Source of the DNA: Patescibacteria group bacterium
GTDB lineage: Bacteria > Patescibacteriota > Microgenomatia > UBA10105
Reading direction: 5' to 3'
Assembly: GCA_003524845.1 (NCBI GenBank)
Contig: DQGR01000043.1
Location: 1-10,765, forward strand
Length of the DNA: 10,765 nucleotides
Positions 6,456-10,765 of this stretch are shown one piece after another. The translations under genes and the position numbers were made by a program. The notes beneath the pieces were generated by a model that searched no databases, was not told where the DNA came from, and worked only from the letters and a program-made list of their open reading frames with translations. Position 1 is the first letter of the stretch; the number at the start of each line of letters is the position of its first letter.

Positions 6456-6456
6456 T
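6451..6456 (+). promoter_or_regulatory. Consensus -10 box overlapping a stop codon
   Basis: A perfect TATAAT whose internal TAA (6453-6455) is the stop of the MBL gene; the ATG at 6463 follows after 6 nt. This matches the leaderless spacing seen at 2272 and 8292. No clear -35 hexamer or extended TG was found, so promoter activity is not certain. Confidence 0.5.
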
Positions 6457-6462
6457 TACCCT

Positions 6463-6639
6463 ATGAACTTACAGATAGAACTACGTAAAATGATCGACTG
6501 GATTAATTCTCAGGATACAGTCATTAGATTACTACTCTGGTTTTTTGTCCTACTATTTATCATTGTGCCGTTTGCTATTCCAGCCGCGATAATCTATCTC
6601 ATTTGGTCAGTTCTCAAGGAACGAGAGAAAATCGAGTAG
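6463..6639 (+). CDS. Small single-pass membrane protein (58 aa)
   Basis: A 58 aa protein with a polar N-terminus (LRKMIDWINSQDT), one long hydrophobic segment at about residues 21-49 (LLLWFFVLLFIIVPFAIPAAIIYLIW) and a charged tail KEREKIE. The central proline-rich stretch could bend the helix. Start at ATG 6463 is supported by the TATAAT box 6 nt upstream; an in-frame ATG at 6418 would add 15 residues encoded inside the MBL gene and upstream of that box, so I reject it. Five nt separate it from the next membrane gene, with which it is probably co-transcribed. I do not recognise a family; such peptides are common in compact genomes. Confidence 0.6.
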   Translation: MNLQIELRKMIDWINSQDTVIRLLLWFFVLLFIIVPFAIPAAIIYLIWSVLKEREKIE

Positions 6640-6644
6640 ACATT

Positions 6645-7226
6645 ATGCAACGATTACGTATACCTGCCCTGGTACTTATTGGATTGGGGATTCTCACAGT
6701 ACTTATTGGAATTGCTTTTTTACAAGGACAATTTGCAGCCGTACAGCCGCTTTTTGGGATCGTGTTTCTGGCAGCCGGATTAGTCATGAGCATAGGTGCT
6801 GTTTCCAGTATCGGAAGTACCCAAAAACCCAGTGCAGCTGCTGACTACGAACTGATAGTTTGCCCGAATTGCCACAAAGAGACGCTTACGACAGCGGCAA
6901 ACAAAAATTCGTGGTGCACTGATTGTGAGCGTAAAAAGCGGGCGCGCTTGCAAATTGCCGGACTGACTTTTTTACTGGTGATTGCACTGCCGTTGACATT
7001 ACAGTTGACGCGGCAAAATCAAGATATTCGTGAGCAGGCTGCTGAGCAAAAAACAAATGCACCACTGTGTGATCCGGGCACTTGGCAACCTGAAACGTGT
7101 GCCTGTGGCACCTGGAAAAACAGCAATGATTGTTCTGAAGACGAATTCAGCCGGAATTGCAATAATCAAGCCTTCTGCTGTAAAACACCTGAATCAGGCG
7201 TCTGGGAGTGCCGTCTGCTTGAATAA
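6645..7226 (+). CDS. Membrane protein with zinc ribbon and Cys-rich C-terminal domain, unknown function
   Basis: A 193 aa protein in four parts. Two membrane helices at about 6-25 and 33-54; a zinc-ribbon-like C73-P-N-C76 ... C91-T-D-C94; a basic KKRAR stretch and a third helix at about 102-120; then a 70-residue tail with eight cysteines (142, 152, 154, 163, 172, 178, 179, 189). The basic residues before helix 3 place the ribbon in the cytoplasm and the tail outside, where eight cysteines could make four disulfides. The tail begins after a polar EQAAEQKTN linker and has CDPGTW...CACGTW internal similarity. ATG 6645, 5 nt after the upstream stop, is preferred to an in-frame alternative start at 6603 inside that gene. 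I do not recognise the family. The layout suggests a sensor or scaffold at the cell surface, but that is inference only. Confidence 0.7.
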   Translation: MQRLRIPALVLIGLGILTVLIGIAFLQGQFAAVQPLFGIVFLAAGLVMSIGAVSSIGSTQKPSAAADYELIVCPNCHKETLTTAANKNSWCTDCERKKRARLQIAGLTFLLVIALPLTLQLTRQNQDIREQAAEQKTNAPLCDPGTWQPETCACGTWKNSNDCSEDEFSRNCNNQAFCCKTPESGVWECRLLE

Positions 7227-7240
7227 CCCTGTTTAATTAC

Positions 7241-8254
7241 ATGAAATTGACTGTACGTAGTTCCACAATCAGCGAGGGTGAGTGGGATCAATTTATTCTG
7301 GCCGAGAGCCCGTGGGCTTTTTTTCAGAGTTTTGCCTGGGGAGAAACCCAGCTACTTGAAAAGGTAGCGGTTGCGCGCTGGGAATTTTTATTGGATGATC
7401 GGAAAATTGCCCAAGCCCAGACAATTTTAGTAAAAGCGAAACGGGGAACATTTCTGCATGTGCGGCACGGACCGGTAGTTAACCGTGAATTAGTGAATGA
7501 TAACTTGCTCTGGCGCCAAATCCTTGAGTTTTTGGCAGCAGAAGCGAAAAAGGAAAACGCCTGGTTTTGCCGGATCGGACCACTACTTGCCAATACCCAG
7601 GAGACGCAACGGTTGTTTGCCAATTTAGGCGTACGGCCGGCGCCGATTCATGCCATGGATGCGGAATATACCTGGGTTTTGCGCTTGAATGAGGCGGAGG
7701 AGACAATTCTCGCAAACATGCGCAAAACCACCCGCTATCTCATCCGTCAAGCGGAAAAACAGGGAGTGGTGGTTAAAGCGAGCCACCAAATTGAAGATTT
7801 TCTTAGGCTTTACAATCAGACGGCTAAAAGGCAACGGTTTGTGCCACATCGCGGGATTGAGGCAGAATTTGCGGTGTTTTCAAAGCGCGGCCAGGCCGAG
7901 CTCCTGGTAGCTAGTCATTCAGGTCAACAGTTAGCTGCAGCTGTAATCCTTTATTTCGGTAAGCAAGCGATTTACCATCATGGAGCCTCAATTGTGAGTA
8001 AAATATCCGCAAGTTACCTGTTACAGTGGCATGCGATTAAGGAAGCCAAAAAGCGCGGTTTGGAGTGGTATAACTTCTGGGGGATTGCTCCGGAAGATAA
8101 GTTGGAGCATCCATGGCAGGGCATTACGCTCTTCAAGAAAGGCTTTGGCGGAGAATTGCGATCCTTTGTCCATGCGCACGACCTGCCAGTTTCGCCGCTC
8201 TACCCTGTATCAGCCACCATTGAAGCAGTCCGAAAGCGACTCAAACACTATTAA
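7241..8254 (+). CDS. FemX/FemAB-type peptidoglycan bridge aminoacyltransferase
   Basis: A 337 aa protein of the Fem family (two GNAT-like domains), which use aminoacyl-tRNA to add amino acids to the side chain of lipid II or the UDP-MurNAc-pentapeptide at the inner face of the membrane. Family marks: an early SPWAFFQSFAWGETQ segment (23-37), a RKTTRYLIRQAEKQGV block that matches the conserved K/R-rich turn between domains, IYHHGASI, and the strong C-terminal signature YNFWGIAPED...HPWQGITLFKKGFGGE. The coiled-coil arm of S. aureus FemA is absent, as in the FemX of Weissella. It begins 14 nt after the preceding gene and is followed by dgkA and mraY, consistent with branching of peptidoglycan precursors. 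Which amino acid is added, and to which stem residue, cannot be read here. Confidence 0.9.
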   Translation: MKLTVRSSTISEGEWDQFILAESPWAFFQSFAWGETQLLEKVAVARWEFLLDDRKIAQAQTILVKAKRGTFLHVRHGPVVNRELVNDNLLWRQILEFLAAEAKKENAWFCRIGPLLANTQETQRLFANLGVRPAPIHAMDAEYTWVLRLNEAEETILANMRKTTRYLIRQAEKQGVVVKASHQIEDFLRLYNQTAKRQRFVPHRGIEAEFAVFSKRGQAELLVASHSGQQLAAAVILYFGKQAIYHHGASIVSKISASYLLQWHAIKEAKKRGLEWYNFWGIAPEDKLEHPWQGITLFKKGFGGELRSFVHAHDLPVSPLYPVSATIEAVRKRLKHY

Positions 8255-8256
8255 GC

Positions 8257-8284
8257 TTTCATATTTGGCACGGTAGCATATAAT
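8257..8284 (+). promoter_or_regulatory. Promoter for dgkA-mraY-murD
   Basis: Perfect TATAAT at 8279-8284 in the short gap after the FemX gene, with a weak -35 candidate TTTCAT at 8257-8262 (16 bp spacer). The dgkA ATG at 8292 is 7 nt after the -10 box and has no Shine-Dalgarno, so the transcript would be leaderless. The -10 is strong; the -35 is uncertain. Confidence 0.6.
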
Positions 8285-8291
8285 AGAACAT

Positions 8292-8663
8292 ATGGGAAAA
8301 GCGTTTCGCCGGCACCATATTTCGATGAAAAACGCCTTTGCGGGAGTCAGATGGGCGCTTCTGACGCAGCCAAACTTCCGGGTTCACCTGTTTTTTTCAG
8401 CGGTTGCGCTCATTATTGGCTGGTATGTTAGTTTGACTCCGAGTGAGTGGGTGCTTTTGGTCTTTACCATTTTCTGGGGCTTATCTGCTGAGATGATGAA
8501 TACCGCAATCGAATCGTTATCAGATCTGATTACCCGCGAATGGAAGAAGGAAATTAAAATTGCCAAGGATGTGGCTGCGGGTATGATGTTGACGGTGGCA
8601 ATCGGGGCTCTCGTGGTGGCATACCTTCTCTTAATTCCGAAACTATTGGGTAAGTTACCGTAA
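8292..8663 (+). CDS. dgkA: DgkA-type undecaprenol / diacylglycerol kinase
   Basis: A 123 aa integral membrane kinase with three helices (about 32-46, 51-65 and 93-117), the normal length for the family. In Gram-positive-type bacteria these phosphorylate undecaprenol, feeding the carrier lipid used by MraY; the E. coli member phosphorylates diacylglycerol. The signature AEMMNTAIESLSD gives Glu67, Asn70, Glu74 and Asp78, and AKDVAAGMML gives Asp93: each is offset by two from E. coli Glu69, Asn72, Glu76, Asp80 and Asp95. At the position of the Mg-binding Glu28 there is Gln26 (LLTQPNFR), a substitution also plausible for other bacterial members. It is 11 nt upstream of mraY, so the two are probably co-transcribed from the TATAAT box before this gene. 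Undecaprenol as substrate is inferred from the mraY context. Confidence 0.92.
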   Translation: MGKAFRRHHISMKNAFAGVRWALLTQPNFRVHLFFSAVALIIGWYVSLTPSEWVLLVFTIFWGLSAEMMNTAIESLSDLITREWKKEIKIAKDVAAGMMLTVAIGALVVAYLLLIPKLLGKLP

Positions 8664-8674
8664 ACCAATGCACT

Positions 8675-9712
8675 ATGATTATTATTCTGACTATTTTTCT
8701 CTTATCGTTTTTTGTAAACGCACTGCTATTTATTCCTTTTATCAACCTTTTGTATCGCCTGAAGTTTCAGCGCCAGGTACAAAAAACCAGGGATGCTTTT
8801 GAACAGCCGACACCGATCTTTGATAAATTACACAAGAGTAAAGCCGGTGTGCCGGTTGGCGGCGGATTACTGATAATCCTCATTACTTCCCTATTATTTC
8901 CCTTGTTACTTTTGGCGCTCAAATTATTCTTTGTTCCCATCACCGTGCTGTATCGACTTGACGTTGAAGTAAAAATTATCCTGGTCAGTTTCCTGGGTTT
9001 TGGTCTATTAGGTTTATATGACGATTTAAAAAAGACATTTATGTGGGCGCGGGATGCGTTTTTTGGTTTGCGCCTCAGGCATAAATTGTTAATTGAGATA
9101 TTGATTGCCGGAGTTGTGGCAAGCTGGCTGTACTTTGATTTGAAAATTGCGATTTTACATATTCCTTTTTTGGGTGTGGTGAATTTGGGCATTTTATTTA
9201 TTCCGTTTGCGGCGCTCGTCATTATCGCGTTCAGCAATGCATTTAATATCACCGATGGCTTGGACGGAATGGCTTCTGGAGTACTGATGATCGCGTTATT
9301 TGCGTTTTTGACAATTTCAGCATCAATTCTCGACACTCCGTTATCAGTATTTATTGCGCTGTGGCTTGGGGCGCTGGTTGCGTTTCTCTATTTTAATGTG
9401 TACCCGGCGCGCATTTTCCTGGGCGACGTCGGGGCGCTATCTTTTGGCGGCACCTTCGCTGTAATTGGTCTAATCCTGGGTAAACCGTTCGTGCTTGTCG
9501 TGATTGGCGGCATATTTATTCTTGAAGTAACTTCGTCACTCTTACAATTGCTTTCCAAACGTTACCTTGGTCGGAAGTTGATTGAAGTGGCCCCACTCCA
9601 CTTATGGCTGCAACTGCATGGTTGGTCAGAGCCCAAGATTGTTACCCGTTTCTGGATCATTAGTGTTGTCCTTGCCGTTTTAGGCTTGTGGCTTTCAGTT
9701 TTTACCACCTGA
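8675..9712 (+). CDS. mraY: Phospho-MurNAc-pentapeptide transferase (MraY) with altered HHH motif
   Basis: MraY moves phospho-MurNAc-pentapeptide from UMP to undecaprenyl phosphate in the membrane, making lipid I. The protein is 345 aa with about ten hydrophobic segments. Family motifs: HKSKAGVPVGGG at 53-64 (usual H..K.GTPTMGG), LYDDLKK with Asp116 and Asp117, NAFNITDGLDGMASG at 188-202 with Asp194 and Asp197, LGDVGALSFGG at 249-259 with Asp251, and VAPLHLWLQLHGW followed by RFW. The last motif is normally PLHHHFE...GW; here only His309 remains and the next two positions are Leu310 and Trp311. All catalytic aspartates are present. The ATG at 8675 lacks an SD. MurD follows 20 nt after the TGA stop, the usual dcw-cluster order. 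MraY is favoured over WecA-type relatives by the PLH...GW...RFW ending and by its neighbours. Confidence 0.93.
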   Translation: MIIILTIFLLSFFVNALLFIPFINLLYRLKFQRQVQKTRDAFEQPTPIFDKLHKSKAGVPVGGGLLIILITSLLFPLLLLALKLFFVPITVLYRLDVEVKIILVSFLGFGLLGLYDDLKKTFMWARDAFFGLRLRHKLLIEILIAGVVASWLYFDLKIAILHIPFLGVVNLGILFIPFAALVIIAFSNAFNITDGLDGMASGVLMIALFAFLTISASILDTPLSVFIALWLGALVAFLYFNVYPARIFLGDVGALSFGGTFAVIGLILGKPFVLVVIGGIFILEVTSSLLQLLSKRYLGRKLIEVAPLHLWLQLHGWSEPKIVTRFWIISVVLAVLGLWLSVFTT

Positions 9713-9732
9713 ACTGATTCTTGCAGAGTCAT

Positions 9733-10765
9733 ATGCAAAACTTCAACGTATTTGGCAAAAAAGTCGCGATATTGGGTGTTTCGCTTGAAGGCACTGATAG
9801 CGCGCGTTATTTTGTGAGCCTTGGCGCCAAAGTTTTTTGCTGCGACCGAAGATCCAAAGCGCAAATTGGTGATAGGGTAAATGAGTTGGAGAAGCAGGGA
9901 GTTGTCCTTCGCCTTGGATCTGCATATTTGCACAACCTGGAGGAGTATAATTTACTGGTGCGGACGCCCGGCATGTCACTACGATTACCTGAGCTCGTAA
10001 CCGCTCTTAAATCCGGCATAAAAATTACCAGTCAGACGAAATTATTACTCGAACTTGCTCCCTGTCCAATTATCGGAGTCACCGGTACCAAGGGAAAAGG
10101 AACCACCGCAACTCTGATTGCCGAACTACTTTCGAACGCTGGGTACCGGGTCTACCTGGGAGGTAATGTGGGCCAGCCACTCCTTTCCCGCCTGCCGGAA
10201 ATGACTCCAGCCGATCTTCTCGTCCTGGAACTTTCCTCGTTTCAACTTGAAGATGGTGATTGCAGTCCGCAAGTGGCGGTGGTCCTTACCGTTGGTTCTG
10301 ATCATCTAGCTAACTTCGATCCGTTGTCGACTAATTTTCATCAGTCTCAAGCTGGATATGTTGACGCCAAAAAAAACCTAGTGCGTTTTCAAAAAGCAGA
10401 AGATTTATGTGTAGTGAACGCCGATGATCCAGTCGCAAACTCCTTTAGTAAATTTACTAAAGCCCAGGTAGTACGGTATTCGACCACTACTAAAGACTCG
10501 GATGCCGGAGTGAATAAAAACTATTTAGTGTTAAAAATGAAAGGGATGATGACGCCAATTATTCCCCTGACCGAAATTAAACTCAGAGGCAGGCATAACT
10601 GGGAAAATATTCTGGCTGCATGTCTGGTGGCCCAAAGATACGAAGTGCCGGTTCAAACAATGCAAAAAGTTATCAGTTCATTTGCCGGCTTACCGCATCG
10701 GCTGGAAAAAGTGGCGACAGTTTCCGGCATTACTTTCTATAACGATTCATTTTCAACGACCCCCG
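9733..10765 (+). CDS. murD: UDP-N-acetylmuramoyl-L-alanine:D-glutamate ligase (MurD), 3' end outside window
   Basis: MurD adds D-Glu to UDP-MurNAc-L-Ala with ATP in the cytoplasm. The first 344 codons are visible and the frame is open to the edge. Residues 8-40 form the N-terminal nucleotide-sugar (Rossmann-like) domain (GKKVAILGVSLEG). The central domain has P-loop GVTGTKGKGTT at 115-125 (Lys122), GGNVGQPL at 143-150, LELSSFQLE at 165-173 with Glu166, SDHLANFD with His191, and VDAKK with Lys213 as probable carbamylated lysine, then NADDP. The C-terminal domain begins at about 283 (LRGRHNWENILAA), continues with GLPHRLE at 319-325 and reaches YNDSFSTTP, corresponding to the usual DSxATN loop. 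LSSFQLE and GLPHRLE separate MurD from MurC, MurE and MurF. The ATG at 9733 lacks an SD; it is the first Met ahead of the GKKVAILG strand. Usual length is about 450 residues, so roughly 100 are missing. Confidence 0.93.
   Translation, partial: MQNFNVFGKKVAILGVSLEGTDSARYFVSLGAKVFCCDRRSKAQIGDRVNELEKQGVVLRLGSAYLHNLEEYNLLVRTPGMSLRLPELVTALKSGIKITSQTKLLLELAPCPIIGVTGTKGKGTTATLIAELLSNAGYRVYLGGNVGQPLLSRLPEMTPADLLVLELSSFQLEDGDCSPQVAVVLTVGSDHLANFDPLSTNFHQSQAGYVDAKKNLVRFQKAEDLCVVNADDPVANSFSKFTKAQVVRYSTTTKDSDAGVNKNYLVLKMKGMMTPIIPLTEIKLRGRHNWENILAACLVAQRYEVPVQTMQKVISSFAGLPHRLEKVATVSGITFYNDSFSTTP

Noticed and set aside
7232..7237. TTTAAT as a -10 box for the femX gene
   Set aside because: Only 3 nt before the ATG, which would put the transcript start inside the coding region, and no -35 is visible.
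8767..9336. 189 aa antisense frame opposite mraY
   Set aside because: It lies wholly inside mraY, is low in complexity with no recognisable motif, and is explained by the codon use of the sense gene.

Overview
The window is a single-direction stretch of a bacterial chromosome (all genes on +), dominated by enzymes of peptidoglycan precursor synthesis. The small compact genes, a MurF with a membrane N-terminus, FemX-type and DgkA-type enzymes in the cluster, and several -10 boxes only 6-8 nt before the ATG (leaderless-style starts) suggest a member of the Candidate Phyla Radiation (Patescibacteria). That placement is inferred from gene style, not from a marker gene. Ordinary stops (TAA, TAG, TGA) end clear full-length genes and no recognisable gene contains an internal TGA, so the standard bacterial code (11) applies.

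Layout. 1-243: C-terminal end of murA. 246-1535: GlmU-like two-domain enzyme (nucleotidyltransferase plus left-handed beta-helix acyltransferase), started by a strong Shine-Dalgarno inside the murA end. 1536-2219: an islet of three small genes (49 and 25 aa membrane peptides, then a 110 aa protein with a YgiT/MqsA-like CxxC...CxxC zinc site), preceded by a perfect inverted repeat touching an extended -10 box. 2272-2997: alpha/beta hydrolase with its own promoter, overlapping a 534 aa membrane-anchored MurF (2987-4591). 4595-5836: DegT/DnrJ/EryC1/StrS PLP aminotransferase with a hydrophobic insert. 5817-6455: metallo-beta-lactamase-fold hydrolase. 6463-6639 and 6645-7226: a 58 aa membrane peptide and a 193 aa membrane protein with a cytoplasmic zinc ribbon and a Cys-rich outer tail. 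7241-8254: FemX/FemAB aminoacyltransferase. 8292-8663: DgkA-type undecaprenol kinase. 8675-9712: MraY. 9733 to the edge: MurD, cut by the window end.

How they fit. GlmU-like would supply UDP-GlcNAc, MurA commits it to UDP-MurNAc, MurD and MurF add amino acids to the stem, MraY transfers the pentapeptide to undecaprenyl phosphate (which DgkA may recharge from undecaprenol), and FemX would branch the lipid-linked stem. The aminotransferase, MBL hydrolase, alpha/beta hydrolase and small membrane proteins have no proven role; co-location suggests envelope work.

The most unusual points are the membrane-integrated MurF without the usual MurF N-terminal domain, a MraY whose normal HHH motif reads HLW, a small membrane gene whose reading frame seems to extend upstream past an in-frame TGA, and the uncharacterised zinc-ribbon/Cys-rich membrane protein. 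No RNA genes, CRISPR arrays, insertion sequences or clear terminators were seen.
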